DNA from: Vibrio nigripulchritudo ATCC 27043 | Lineage (GTDB): Bacteria > Pseudomonadota > Gammaproteobacteria > Enterobacterales > Vibrionaceae | Reading direction: 5' to 3' | Assembly: GCF_000222685.1 (NCBI RefSeq) | Contig: NZ_AFWJ01000002.1 | Span: forward strand, 1-64,000 | DNA length: 64,000 nucleotides | Shown: positions 26,861-36,223 of the stretch, piece after piece | Layout of the letters: the number at the start of each line of letters is the position of its first letter | Numbering within the stretch: the first letter of the stretch is position 1 | Position numbers and translations under genes: made by a program | The notes under the pieces: generated by a model | Seen by the model: the letters and a program-made list of their open reading frames with translations, nothing else | Told to the model about the DNA's origin: nothing | Databases searched by the model: none

Positions 26861-27370
26861 ATGAGAATCAAAAAAGCAATCACAATAGTGCTGGGATTTG
26901 CACTTACAACCAGTCTTTTTAGTGCGAAAGCACTTTCTGGAAAAACAATCACCACAGACGCCGTCCAAGCGAGTCATGTTCAGCAGATCTTGTCTGGTGA
27001 AGTGGTATCCGGTAATTCTGTAGACATTATTTACGCAGACGTATCAAAAGTGGCTATACCTGAAGGGAATCAGCTTCAATACAGCCCTTGGGATGAATTG
27101 TACAAATGCACCAAAGATGGCAGCTTAAAAAGCGAGTCGATCATCATTCCAGTTGAAAACAGCGCACACGTCTTACAAGCCTGCGATGCGCTGGGTTTTG
27201 AGCTCGACCTTGAACTGGCAGTTGTTAATGCCGACGTACTGAACGAAGAAGTATCGGATATAGATAAATCCACCCGTCAGGTGATTCTGGTGCCTACTCC
27301 GTCTGCTAATGACACCTACTTATATTGGAATGGAAGCAAGTTTAAACTGTATGTTCCAATGCCATTCTAA
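26861..27370 (+). CDS. Secreted hypothetical protein (169 aa)
   Basis: A signal peptide (about 1-26, ending in S-A-K-A) leads a mature part with two cysteines (Y-K-C-T and Q-A-C-D) that may pair. I do not recognise the family. ATG 26861 is chosen because AGGGAGG lies just before it; the frame is open upstream for 43 codons without a good start. No neighbour suggests a role. Confidence 0.75.
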   Translation: MRIKKAITIVLGFALTTSLFSAKALSGKTITTDAVQASHVQQILSGEVVSGNSVDIIYADVSKVAIPEGNQLQYSPWDELYKCTKDGSLKSESIIIPVENSAHVLQACDALGFELDLELAVVNADVLNEEVSDIDKSTRQVILVPTPSANDTYLYWNGSKFKLYVPMPF

Positions 27371-27444
27371 GATTCTAAAGCCCCAAGCTGTATAGCCTGA
27401 GGCTTTTAGTGTTTTAATGGTGAACAAAACCCAATTTAACGAAG

Positions 27445-27900
27445 CTATCTGGCATACAAAACCGAATCATTGGGTTTATCAAAAAGCTGAAAAACGAAAT
27501 ACAACACCAGACCTACCGGACCATACATAAAGGTAAGAGGCAGGCAAGGCAGCAATCGCCATCGAGCTTTACCTGAACGCTTCAAATCATCAATCATCCA
27601 GCGCCCTATAAACAGATCAAAAATCAAAAAGTGAAGCCAGCCAGCGGCGAGATTCCCCTGCGATTCAAACAACAACCCCACACCAACCAGGCTTGAATAG
27701 TTACCCTCGGGGGCACTTCCCCAATATTTGACCAGAAGAAACAGGTAGATGAGAGAAAGTAAAAAGGGGATCACTCGACCACCACACAGCAGTAAACCAT
27801 CGCTGATGCGTTGTGAGGACAGTGTTGCCCCCAATATCAAACTCAACCATCCCAGCAAAGCGATCATGCTGCCCAGTTCAAATGCTAATTGAGCCATCAT
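27445..27900 (-). CDS. ABA4-like (DUF4281) membrane protein
   Basis: 151 residues with four hydrophobic helices. The family signature is visible: A-A-G-W-L-H-F-L-I-F-D-L-F-I-G-R-W then P-C-L-P-L-T-F-M-Y-G-P-V-G-L. Plant ABA4 is linked to neoxanthin formation; bacterial members are uncharacterised. The first bases overlap the upstream gene by four, so the two are translationally coupled. Confidence 0.85.
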   Translation of the reverse strand: MMAQLAFELGSMIALLGWLSLILGATLSSQRISDGLLLCGGRVIPFLLSLIYLFLLVKYWGSAPEGNYSSLVGVGLLFESQGNLAAGWLHFLIFDLFIGRWMIDDLKRSGKARWRLLPCLPLTFMYGPVGLVLYFVFQLFDKPNDSVLYAR

Positions 27901-28373
27901 TGAACTTCTCCGTTTGCATTTCTAGGGATGACCACAGCCTGATTACCATACTTCAACACTTCTCCACCGTGTTGATTGGCATAGGTTTGGGCTTCCTCTT
28001 CCGTTGAAAACCAGAGATTCAGTGTAGAGAGCACTTTCTCATCAAAGTCGGGGGTGAAAGCCGCCCCATCTTGTTGAGCAAGCAACACAGGCTTGTACGA
28101 TTCCCAGCTGTTGTAACCCGCTTCAATTGACAGCATTCGCAGAAAGTGCTTTCGCTTTAACGTCTGGCGTTGGTTGTACAAAGAGGAAACAGGCTGTCCA
28201 AAACAAACACCTGACTTTTCGACTCTGCGGATAATGGGCATGGCATCAGAAACACTGCCAGATTTAGCAACACGGTGTAATTTTCGAGCCTCACGCAACA
28301 AGGACTCAACAGCGGGATTGGTTTTTGAAGAGGTCAGTGAATTCGATTCACTAGGGGATTTTTGATTACGCAT
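27897..28373 (-). CDS. Hypothetical protein (158 aa) coupled to the ABA4-like gene
   Basis: A soluble, basic, mainly helical protein starting M-R-N-Q-K-S-P-S-E. The middle (R-K-H-F-L-R-M-L-S-I-E-A-G-Y-N-S-W-E-S-Y-K) looks like a helical domain that could bind nucleic acid, but I do not recognise the family. GGAG sits five bases before ATG 28373, which is chosen over the upstream frame opening at 28415. The stop overlaps the next start. Confidence 0.7.
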   Translation of the reverse strand: MRNQKSPSESNSLTSSKTNPAVESLLREARKLHRVAKSGSVSDAMPIIRRVEKSGVCFGQPVSSLYNQRQTLKRKHFLRMLSIEAGYNSWESYKPVLLAQQDGAAFTPDFDEKVLSTLNLWFSTEEEAQTYANQHGGEVLKYGNQAVVIPRNANGEVQ

Positions 28374-28561
28374 ACAAACTCCATCGAGTGGTTGGTCTGT
28401 CTCGTTAGGGACCAAAGATAAGAGTCAGTAACTAAATTGTCTTATTACACAGGTGAGTGAACTTTCACGAGTTGGGCGTCCTGCAAACCCGCGAAAAGAA
28501 TAGCAACACATGGCATGAGTTGTAAATGGGTTTGTGTGAAAGAATTCTGTTGGTGAATGAC

Positions 28562-29944
28562 TCAACAAGCCCGCCTCACCGCATCAATCAATACGTCCAG
28601 CTCTTTCTGGACCTCTTTGGTGAGTTCAAAACCAAAGTTGATCCTTAAGCAGTTGTCGTAAAGAGACAGAGTACTGAATAAGTGACCCAATCGGATATCG
28701 ATTTTGCTGGCTTCGAGTAGTGAGGTGAACTGGGTAACGTTGAGGGTAGGGACTTGTAGCCACAACACCATTCCCCCTTGAGGGTGGCTGATGTTCACGT
28801 TTTCTGGCAGGCGATCCGATAAATAGCTTAGGTACGTTTGTCTGAGTTGAAGCAGTTTGCTGCGACGACGTTTTAGCTGCTTGGCGTAATGACCAGACTC
28901 AATAAAATCTGCCATAGCAAGCTGCATAGGAAGCGAGATCCCAAAGCAGGAAGCGGCATGCTTCTGGCAATATTGGTCGGTGTATCGCCCTGGCATACAC
29001 CAACCTAGGCGGTAGCTCGGCGACAAGCTTTTCGAGACAGAACCACACCATAGGATATACCCACCTTGATCATAGTATTTGGCAGGCAATGGTGTATGTT
29101 CTGAATAGGAAAGTTCAAGGTAAACGTCATCTTCGATTATCGGAACTTGATAAAAATTAGCCAGCTCTGCCAGCTTTTGTTTTTGGGCTGCCGACATGGT
29201 GATCCCCTGCGGGTTCATGTGTGAGGTACAAAATACGCCTGCTTTAACCACTCCTTTCTTCAAATGGTTTTCCAACTGCGCAAGGTCGATTCCGTCATCC
29301 AGAGAGGGGATCTCAACAATCTTTCTGCCCATTTGCCCAAGCAAATCCAGAATACCGCTGAAGCAGGGTGAGCTGATTGCAATCGCATCACCTACCCGTG
29401 AACAGGATTCCAGCGCGGCTTTAATGGCCGGCATACAACCAGAGGTAATCACCAGCTCACTTGGGGTAAAGTTCAGCCCTAGTTTGGAAAAGTGATCGCT
29501 CAAGGCATTGCGCAATAAAGGCTCACCTTGGGTGTCTGGATATTGGTTTAAGCGGTTGCCGATTCGTTTGCTGGCGCGTCGAAAGCTGCGTTCCAGTTCA
29601 TTAAGTGACACATCATCAATGGCGGTGCTCGATACGCCAAGTGGTCCATTGTGCTGGGAATGAATCGCGAAGTTTTGATTAACCGAAGACACCTTACTGA
29701 CAAAACTCGCCCACTCTGGAGTGTTATGTTTGCTTCGTTGCGGAGACACGTAATACCCCGCTTGAGGGCGTGCGTGGATCCAGCCTTGCGATTCCAGTTC
29801 CTGATAACAGCTTACGGCTGTCGACATACTTACTGCTTGTTGCTTTGAGAACTGCCTGAGCGATGGCATCCGACTCCCTTCGGCAAGTTTTCTAGCCTCA
29901 ATCTCCCGAATAAACCGACTGGCTAAGGTTCTGTACATACTCAT
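28562..29944 (-). CDS. MocR-type regulator (GntR helix-turn-helix plus aminotransferase fold)
   Basis: 460 residues. The N-terminal 70 are a GntR winged helix with R-M-P-S-L-R-Q-F-S-K-Q-Q-A-V-S-M-S-T-A. The rest has a class I/II aminotransferase fold with the pyridoxal-phosphate lysine in G-S-V-S-K-S-L-S-P-S-Y-R-L-G-W. MocR proteins respond to PLP or an amine and control adjacent genes. It is divergent from an EamA exporter, with three CTGTACC direct repeats in the gap, so the exporter is the probable target. In this arrangement the regulator often controls itself too. Confidence 0.93.
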   Translation of the reverse strand: MSMYRTLASRFIREIEARKLAEGSRMPSLRQFSKQQAVSMSTAVSCYQELESQGWIHARPQAGYYVSPQRSKHNTPEWASFVSKVSSVNQNFAIHSQHNGPLGVSSTAIDDVSLNELERSFRRASKRIGNRLNQYPDTQGEPLLRNALSDHFSKLGLNFTPSELVITSGCMPAIKAALESCSRVGDAIAISSPCFSGILDLLGQMGRKIVEIPSLDDGIDLAQLENHLKKGVVKAGVFCTSHMNPQGITMSAAQKQKLAELANFYQVPIIEDDVYLELSYSEHTPLPAKYYDQGGYILWCGSVSKSLSPSYRLGWCMPGRYTDQYCQKHAASCFGISLPMQLAMADFIESGHYAKQLKRRRSKLLQLRQTYLSYLSDRLPENVNISHPQGGMVLWLQVPTLNVTQFTSLLEASKIDIRLGHLFSTLSLYDNCLRINFGFELTKEVQKELDVLIDAVRRAC

Positions 29945-29950
29945 AAGGAA

Positions 29951-29999
29951 CTGTACCGATTTTTGTTAAAAAAATTGTATCTGTACCGATAACTGTACC
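29951..29999. promoter_or_regulatory. CTGTACC direct repeats, candidate MocR operator
   Basis: CTGTACCGAT at 29951-29960 and 29981-29990, and CTGTACC at 29993-29999, lie in the gap between the MocR gene and the EamA gene. MocR regulators such as GabR bind direct repeats, so these are good candidates. Confidence 0.65.
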
Positions 30000-30037
30000 C
30001 GAGTAATACTCTTTTTCAAGGAAAAAGGAGGACAGTT

Positions 30038-30928
30038 ATGAAGAAAAACGACCTATTACTAGCAACCTTAGTGATGGCTATTTGGGGATTTAATTTCTCA
30101 ATGATAAAGATGGGTATTACTGATGTTCACCCACTGTTAGCAACCGCTGCTCGTTTCACTTTGGCCGTGATTCCCGCGATCTTTTTTATTCGCCGACCAA
30201 ACGTAGAGTGGCGCTATTTGGCTGGTTACGGCGTGGTCTTTGGCGTAGGTGTATGGGGGATGGCATCTTGGTCTATCACTGCGGGTCTTTCGTCCGGTAT
30301 GTCTTCGGTGCTTTTGTCCTCCAACGCTTTAATCAGCATGGCAGTGGGCGTGTTTATCCAGAAAGAAATGGCTTCGAAGCGCAAAGTCATTGGAGCTGTT
30401 ATTGCGTTGGCAGCACTGTTGGTATTGATCTCTGCCACCAACGGCAACCTGACAGCAGAAGGGGTATTCCTAATCATGGTTGCCGCGACGAGCTGGACGA
30501 TAATGGGATTGATTGTTAAGGCGTCGAAAACCACTCAGGCCTTCGCTTTTAATGTTTGGGGGATGCTATTTGCGCCTATCCCGCTGGTGTTACTTGCGGT
30601 GAGCATTTACGGTCCAAATATTGTAGTGCATGCCATGGAAGTGTGGGACATGAAAACCACTATCGCAGTGGCATTTCAGGCTTACCCAACCACATTATTC
30701 GGTTATTGGGTATGGAGTAATCTGCTGATTCGTTACCCACTCAGCACCACTGCGCCGTTAACCTTACTGGTGCCCGTATTCGCGCTGATTTCTGGCTACT
30801 TTATGTATGACGAGATGCTAAGCACAGCACAAATGATCGCCTGTGTACTCTTCCTCATCGGTATTGGCTTCATTGTGAAGCCTGCGACGAGCAAAAGTGT
30901 GTTAACGCCTAAGCCTTTAGCGAATTGA
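30038..30928 (+). CDS. EamA family drug/metabolite transporter
   Basis: 296 residues with about ten hydrophobic helices and two EamA halves. The first half begins L-A-T-L-V-M-A-I-W-G-F-N-F, the second T-S-W-T-I-M-G-L-I-V. Such proteins usually export amino acids or metabolites. A strong ribosome site (AAGGAGGA) precedes the ATG. The divergent MocR-type gene probably controls it. Substrate unknown. Confidence 0.92.
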   Translation: MKKNDLLLATLVMAIWGFNFSMIKMGITDVHPLLATAARFTLAVIPAIFFIRRPNVEWRYLAGYGVVFGVGVWGMASWSITAGLSSGMSSVLLSSNALISMAVGVFIQKEMASKRKVIGAVIALAALLVLISATNGNLTAEGVFLIMVAATSWTIMGLIVKASKTTQAFAFNVWGMLFAPIPLVLLAVSIYGPNIVVHAMEVWDMKTTIAVAFQAYPTTLFGYWVWSNLLIRYPLSTTAPLTLLVPVFALISGYFMYDEMLSTAQMIACVLFLIGIGFIVKPATSKSVLTPKPLAN

Positions 30929-30997
30929 AAAATCAACCGCGTTGCAGGGTTGAATAGAGTGGTGTTTTAGTCGATAAAAGAAGATCTTAAAAAGGGA

Positions 30998-31018
30998 AGG
31001 GGACAAGAAAAGTCCCCC
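30998..31018 (-). terminator. Terminator for the patatin gene
   Basis: AGGGGAC (30998-31004) and GTCCCC (31012-31017) form a stem. On the minus strand a T-rich stretch follows, ten bases after the patatin stop codon. Confidence 0.75.
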
Positions 31019-31027
31019 TCTCAATGG

Positions 31028-31897
31028 TTAGTTGGAAAGTAACGCCTTTATCTGTGGCATCACTTCTTTTGTGGCAATGTAGCCCGCTTCAATCGCCTTC
31101 GCCCTGTCGTTAAACGACACATCACTGCTCGGTTCATAATTTGGTGTGATGAGCACGTCTGCGCTGGCCATTTCTTGTTGCGACAGCCTACAGCTCTGCA
31201 TTCTGAACGTCGCAAGCAACACTTTACTTATAGTCAATTCCGGTGCGGGTTGATTGTGGCAAAAAATATCGACCGCGATGACCTTTTTAGCACCGAGATC
31301 TTTTGCGGTATAAACCGGTACAACACTGAATACGCTGCCATCAATTAAGATATCACCTTGGTTTTCAACGGGAACAAAAGTACCTGGCACGGTGGAAGAG
31401 GTTTGTACTGCATGCCCAGGGTCGCCAGAACGGATAACAACAGTCTTACGTGTCGTCATATTGGTGGCAGTCACTGCTACAGGGATGGGCATGTCCGCCA
31501 GATCGCTATAGCCGACATGCGCGTTGATCCAGTCGGATAAGCGTTTACCATTTACGAACCCTTTGGACGAAAGCACAATGTCCGTAACGTCAGATATTTC
31601 GAGTTTCTCGATGGCAACTTCCATCTCGCTAAATCGCATACCAGAGGCATAAAGCGTTGCTGCAATCGAGCCCGCAGACGCACCACTGACCACTTCTGGT
31701 TTTATGCCTTCTTCTTCCAACGCTTTCAACACGCCTAAGTGCATAAAGCCCCGTACTCCACCGCCACCAAACGCCACCCCAAGTTTGTGTTCCCCGGTTG
31801 CAACGGGTTCAGAAACGTTCAGATCGTTGTAGACGTTTGGTGATGAACAGGCCATCAACAGCAGTGATAAAGAGGCAGGAATGAGTGTTTTCAACAT
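31028..31897 (-). CDS. Patatin-like phospholipase lipoprotein (RssA family)
   Basis: 289 residues. A lipoprotein signal ends in L-M-A-C (Cys17). The patatin oxyanion loop G-G-G-G-V-R-G is at 44-50, the nucleophile Ser74 lies in G-A-S-A-G, and the partner Asp186 in L-I-D-G-S. This is a Ser-Asp dyad lipid acyl hydrolase, probably acting at the cell envelope. Gene order gives no partner. A terminator follows the stop codon. Confidence 0.92.
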   Translation of the reverse strand: MLKTLIPASLSLLLMACSSPNVYNDLNVSEPVATGEHKLGVAFGGGGVRGFMHLGVLKALEEEGIKPEVVSGASAGSIAATLYASGMRFSEMEVAIEKLEISDVTDIVLSSKGFVNGKRLSDWINAHVGYSDLADMPIPVAVTATNMTTRKTVVIRSGDPGHAVQTSSTVPGTFVPVENQGDILIDGSVFSVVPVYTAKDLGAKKVIAVDIFCHNQPAPELTISKVLLATFRMQSCRLSQQEMASADVLITPNYEPSSDVSFNDRAKAIEAGYIATKEVMPQIKALLSN

Positions 31898-32428
31898 GGG
31901 AGGCTCGGTTTAGTCGGAAAGTTCAAAGCGTTACAGAATCCGGTTTGGCGATGTTTTTTTCAAGTGACAGGTTCTAAAGCTTGACCAGCATCTCCTGATT
32001 CAGTGCAATTTCATTGAGTTTGTTGTTGCGACTGTACCGAAACAGGCAGCTTAATTTGTTAGAACGTAAGCAAATTCATGTCGTAGATTTAAGGTAAAAG
32101 GATGTTAATCAATGTTCAGAAAGGAAGCGTTTGATCTTGGTTATTCCTTTTTAGCAATATTATTCACTACATATGGCAGGTTTTGAAAAGTAAAATTGAG
32201 TTTAAGGAAATTCATAGCATACTTTTACCTCTTTATGAGGTAGAGGTAGGTCGGCTCCAATCTCAAATCCTCTTGCTTGACTTGCTCATCTATTACCGAT
32301 ATCTCACGGTAAGATTTTCAAGTGTTACTATCACTAATCTACATTTGAAATAGCCACAGTGGCCAATGATGTTTAAGACATTGTTGACCAAAAACTTTTT
32401 TAAAGATGTTAAATAGGAAATTTGTTTT
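31898..32428. other. Intergenic region of about 530 bases
   Basis: Nothing convincing on either strand. It is AT-rich near the promoter of the gene at 32429 and shows no clear hairpin. No RNA gene seen. Confidence 0.4.
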
Positions 32429-32752
32429 ATGCGTAAATCAGATAAGAAGATCGAAAATCAAATTAGAGATGTGTTAACCGAAGTTTGTGAAGATACGTTA
32501 AAAGGCTACGACGGTTTTCTTTGGGTGACTCATACGGTCAAATTCTCTTCTTTTCCACAGAGCTTAAAAATCGCCTGCGTATTCGACACTATTCAAGATA
32601 GAGCGAACTTTTTAATGGGAGAAGGGCAGCTTCATGTTTCAACAGCTATCCAAAAGGCGTTTAACAAGGTTGGGGTTCAGCTAAAAAACGTAGATAAGCT
32701 AATCAGTTACGATATACAAAAAAAGCGCGAGTCCGGTTATCAAAGAAAGTGA
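32429..32752 (+). CDS. Conserved protein often labelled Fis-family regulator (107 aa)
   Basis: A small basic protein beginning M-R-K-S-D-K-K-I-E-N-Q-I-R-D-V-L-T-E-V-C-E, ending in helix-rich K-N-V-D-K-L-I-S-Y-D. It fits a gammaproteobacterial family usually annotated as Fis-family regulator, but I see no Fis helix-turn-helix in it, so the label may be mistaken. No neighbour indicates a role. Confidence 0.7.
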   Translation: MRKSDKKIENQIRDVLTEVCEDTLKGYDGFLWVTHTVKFSSFPQSLKIACVFDTIQDRANFLMGEGQLHVSTAIQKAFNKVGVQLKNVDKLISYDIQKKRESGYQRK

Positions 32753-32921
32753 ATGGAGTTTAGAGTGAAAATCTAAGGCTTTATATGACGAGTATTAATA
32801 TAGAGACTAGCGGTATACCCGAGCTGTCGTTCTTTCTGAACGATAGGGACACAAAAGGTGGCTTTCGATATAATCAGTATTTATTGAAAACGTATTTATT
32901 AATAATTATTGGTTTCTAACC

Positions 32922-33824
32922 ATGCTCAATCCTATTTGGCTTAACACTTTTAAAACACTGATTGATGTCGGACATTTCACCAAAACGGCCGAGTTGCTCC
33001 ACATGACGCAACCTGGGGTAAGCCAGCACATCAATAAACTAGAAGCTGCATGCGGTTACCCCCTAATAAGGAGATTTAACAAGAAGTTCGAGTTAACCAT
33101 CTATGGGCGTAAAGTTTACGATTATGCCGTCAAACACTTTGAAGAAGAGTTTGATTTATTACAGAATCTGGCACACGACGAACCTTTCCGAGGTCGCTGT
33201 ACCATTGGCTGTTCGGGCACTTTCGCTTGGTTGATCTATTCAGATTTACTTTCTTTGCAAGCGAGTTATCCAGACTTATCTATTGAGTTAGAAGCAACAC
33301 CAAACCAACGTATCTTTGAGCAGATACTGCAGGGAAAATTGGATATAGGTCTAGTAACAAAAGAGCCCAATCCCAAATACTTTTCGAGCCGTGTTATTGG
33401 TGCGGAGTGTCTTGCTCTTGTGCTACCGCTTTCCGCAGACGAAAGCTTGCCTATCAATGAATTATTAATGGAGTTAGGCGTAGTTCGTCACCCAGATCTG
33501 GCTCATTATTTCCAAACTTATGTTAATCAAGCCAATAACGATTTGCTTCGTTTGGTCGATTTGGATGAGGTTTCTACACAAAGCTACATTAACCAAGTGC
33601 ATCAAATATTAGTCCCTATAGCGAAGGGCATTGGTTTTACAGTGGTTCCTCGGTGGTGTGTCGACTTATTCGCTGCCAAAGAACAGCTAAAAATATTCAA
33701 TATTACCGCAGAGAGGCAAGAGCCTGTGTATTTGGTTAGCAAACTTAATTCACCACTTGCTAAGCGTTATGAGCAAGTCATTAAAGTTATTGAAAACTCT
33801 TTTGATATGGGTGAAGTGAGTTAA
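32922..33824 (+). CDS. LysR-type transcriptional regulator
   Basis: 300 residues with an N-terminal winged helix (L-N-T-F-K-T-L-I-D-V-G-H-F-T-K-T-A-E-L-L-H, then T-Q-P-G-V-S-Q-H-I-N-K-L-E) and a type 2 periplasmic-binding effector domain. It is convergent with the VOC gene. The target and effector are unknown. A clean bidirectional terminator follows. Confidence 0.92.
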   Translation: MLNPIWLNTFKTLIDVGHFTKTAELLHMTQPGVSQHINKLEAACGYPLIRRFNKKFELTIYGRKVYDYAVKHFEEEFDLLQNLAHDEPFRGRCTIGCSGTFAWLIYSDLLSLQASYPDLSIELEATPNQRIFEQILQGKLDIGLVTKEPNPKYFSSRVIGAECLALVLPLSADESLPINELLMELGVVRHPDLAHYFQTYVNQANNDLLRLVDLDEVSTQSYINQVHQILVPIAKGIGFTVVPRWCVDLFAAKEQLKIFNITAERQEPVYLVSKLNSPLAKRYEQVIKVIENSFDMGEVS

Positions 33825-33903
33825 GAACCACTATTCAGGAGGTATTTGCGTTATGCCCTTATATATAATGGTTCTGGCTAGATCTTACCTAGGAATGAGC
33901 ACA

Positions 33904-33931
33904 AAAAGGTTGGCATAACAGCCAACCTTTT
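33904..33931. terminator. Bidirectional terminator between LysR and VOC genes
   Basis: AAAAGGTTGGC (33904-33914) and GCCAACCTTTT (33921-33931), a perfect 11-bp stem with a 6-base loop, with an A run on one side and T run on the other. Confidence 0.9.
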
Positions 33932-33946
33932 GCTTTACGTGTTTAC

Positions 33947-34438
33947 TTATTCATAGTCTGAAGCGTAAGTGTCTTCGTAAGAGTGTGAGTAGAACTCGAA
34001 CAGGTTGCCAAACGGGTCTTCCAGATAAACCATTTGTGCCTGCTTTAGGTCGTCTTCTGGGTGGTAACGCATGATGTCCATACGAACTTTTCCGCCATAC
34101 TCTTCAACACGCTTGATTGCTGTATCAAACTGCTCTTTAGGTAGCTGCAAGCAGAAGTGGAAGATACCTAGGCGAGAGAAGTCTACTTCATGACGTTCTT
34201 GACGATTTTTCATCTCAAACAATTCAACCCCGATACCATCTGTTGTTACTAGGTGAGCGATGTTAAAGCCTTTAAAACCTTCACCGAATACCGCAATACA
34301 CATACGTCCAATCGCAGATTCACGTTCTTCAATCACTTTAGTGTTGTTCATTACAATACGAAGACCTAACGCTTTAGTATAAAACTCAACCGCTTTGTCC
34401 ATATCACCAACCATGATACCAACGTGATTCATTTTCAT
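33947..34438 (-). CDS. VOC family (glyoxalase-like) protein
   Basis: 163 residues with two beta-alpha-beta3 modules. It begins M-K-M-N-H-V-G-I-M-V-G-D-M-D-K-A-V-E-F-Y, a typical VOC opening with a metal-ligand His5, and ends with Y-L-E-D-P-F-G-N-L-F-E-F-Y containing the later Glu ligand. Such proteins are lyases, dioxygenases or resistance proteins. The substrate cannot be told. An inverted repeat lies about 80 bases upstream of its start. Confidence 0.88.
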   Translation of the reverse strand: MKMNHVGIMVGDMDKAVEFYTKALGLRIVMNNTKVIEERESAIGRMCIAVFGEGFKGFNIAHLVTTDGIGVELFEMKNRQERHEVDFSRLGIFHFCLQLPKEQFDTAIKRVEEYGGKVRMDIMRYHPEDDLKQAQMVYLEDPFGNLFEFYSHSYEDTYASDYE

Positions 34439-34929
34439 AATTTGCTCCTAGTACCGTTAATCTTGCAGCTTTGCTTCGATAGAAGGGAGTATATGGGTAT
34501 GAATGAATTGGTTAAAATTATCATTATTTATTTAAATGATAATATTATATTATGAATGTGGTTGAAGAATAAGAAGCTAAGATAGGTCTTCACATTGGGG
34601 TATTTTGTGCATGTCGAATGATCAGTCTACTCTCCAGATCAAAACTATCTATTGAAATCACCGCTTGGTGGGATGGCAAGCCGATACGTCGATTGAAATT
34701 CCTTTTTCTAGGAGCGCATATGTAGTGGAACGGTAGATTTTGCCAACTGACCAGGGTTTGCAATATCCAAGGTAATCTGAGAAAGACTAATTTATAGAAA
34801 ACGATAACTCATAAGTGTCCATAGGTGTGTTAAAGCTGAGCATGGCGCACTTAGCACTAAAACCAAGCCAGATATAGATATCATCGACTTGGTTTAGATT
34901 GTTGATAAACCTTCATCTATGAACGTAAA
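34439..34929. other. Intergenic region upstream of the VOC gene
   Basis: About 490 bases without a gene. It contains the inverted repeat ATTATCATT (34517-34525)/AATGATAAT (34535-34543), 9 bases each side of a 9-base spacer, a candidate operator for the VOC gene. Nothing else is visible. Confidence 0.4.
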
Positions 34930-35940
34930 CTAAGGCTTCAGCTCAATAGTGACGATTGCGTGGTCAGTCGACTCTTTATAGTCACGATTTTTAATGACTT
35001 CTTCCGTAGAAGGGATCACCATATGTGCATTCCATACTTTATGTTCTTCCACCTTTTCTTCCAATTCATTAGAGACAAAGATGTAGTCTAGAGTACTTCC
35101 CTTTCCTTTGTAGTAGTGGGTTGGCGCTTTACTGTTCACCTTTGCTGATGCAAAAGCACTGTGCAAGCGAAATTTGTCATAGAAGTCTGTTACTTGTGCT
35201 TTCTGTGCATCAGTTTTCATTCCTTCCACTTTTAAGCCACCTTTAGGACATAAAGCATCGTACTCGACACTTCTAAAGTCACAGTTAATATCACCAAGCA
35301 CCACAGTTGGTAGACCGGAAAAACGCTGATCCAGCATAACATCCGCTGCCAAGCAGGCTGCTTCAGTTCCGCGCTGCAGCAACGAAGCCACTTTACCCTG
35401 TGACTGCCCCAGCATTTCCAGTAGTACCTTATCTTGCATTGAATCTTGGTGCGTGTATCTTCTGGAGTAGAGAGCCCTTTTACTCTTAAGATGGACGACA
35501 TATACACAGATTAGCCCAAACACTTCTGTTTCAATTACCGCTTTTACTGGCGTCCGGCTAAAAGAAAACCCGCCTGATATCCCCAAAGCTTGAGCTAGCT
35601 CAGAATTCGTTCCCACTGGTGTCACCGAACGAATGGGATGTTTAGATGCTAATGCGACTAAAGGTCGATTGTACAGGGTCGGATCATCTTTATCTTGACC
35701 AACAAGGGCAACAGACTTGAAGTGCTCATACCCCAGCGTCAAGCAGAGTTGTTTCAGCGACTCGCTGCTGAACACTTCCTGAAAGCCTATAATGTCTGCC
35801 TCTATCTCACTAAGCTGAGAAGTGATCCACTGCTGTTTTTTTCGCCATTTTTCTTCTGTGTTGGTGTTCTTATCTTTCTTGCTATACCAATAGTTTCCCG
35901 GTTCGAGATAGTTATATAGGTTAAAGGTTGCAAGTTTCAT
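34930..35940 (-). CDS. Endonuclease/exonuclease/phosphatase (EEP) family protein
   Basis: 336 residues, no signal peptide. EEP motifs are visible: N-L-Y-N-Y at the start, G-F-Q-E-V-F (catalytic Glu), L-G-D-I-N-C-D-F (Asp/Asn) and the end S-T-D-H-A-I-V (Asp-His). The fold hydrolyses phosphodiesters, from DNA to phospholipid headgroups; the substrate here is open. AGGAGA precedes the ATG. It is flanked by intergenic gaps and probably transcribed alone. Confidence 0.88.
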   Translation of the reverse strand: MKLATFNLYNYLEPGNYWYSKKDKNTNTEEKWRKKQQWITSQLSEIEADIIGFQEVFSSESLKQLCLTLGYEHFKSVALVGQDKDDPTLYNRPLVALASKHPIRSVTPVGTNSELAQALGISGGFSFSRTPVKAVIETEVFGLICVYVVHLKSKRALYSRRYTHQDSMQDKVLLEMLGQSQGKVASLLQRGTEAACLAADVMLDQRFSGLPTVVLGDINCDFRSVEYDALCPKGGLKVEGMKTDAQKAQVTDFYDKFRLHSAFASAKVNSKAPTHYYKGKGSTLDYIFVSNELEEKVEEHKVWNAHMVIPSTEEVIKNRDYKESTDHAIVTIELKP

Positions 35941-36142
35941 TGATTTCTCCTAGTTGTGGTAGCCAACTACTGTTGAGTAATAAATTAATGTAGTTGAGCA
36001 TATTTTAACCAGTCAAATTTCAAGTTTCTGCTGTGTGATGGGAATCTAAAATGAAGATTTTGTATTTGGTGGATATTGAAGCTGGTGTATTAACTCACAT
36101 CGACAATTTTGGACACTCCTACAACTTTCTATACTCAAACAA

Positions 36143-36175
36143 AAAATCGCCCTCAATAACGTTGAGGGCGATTTT
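36143..36175. terminator. Bidirectional terminator between the EEP and VC0807-like genes
   Basis: AAAATCGCCCTCAA and TTGAGGGCGATTTT form a perfect 14-bp stem with a 5-base loop. It lies downstream of the 36224 gene's stop on the minus strand. Confidence 0.9.
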
Positions 36176-36223
36176 AATTTACCTAATTTAGATAACCGAA
36201 TTTACCGGTTTAGAATTCCATCA

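Noticed and set aside
34930-35940. A secreted DNase function for the EEP-family gene
   Set aside because: No signal peptide is present, so extracellular nuclease activity is not supported.
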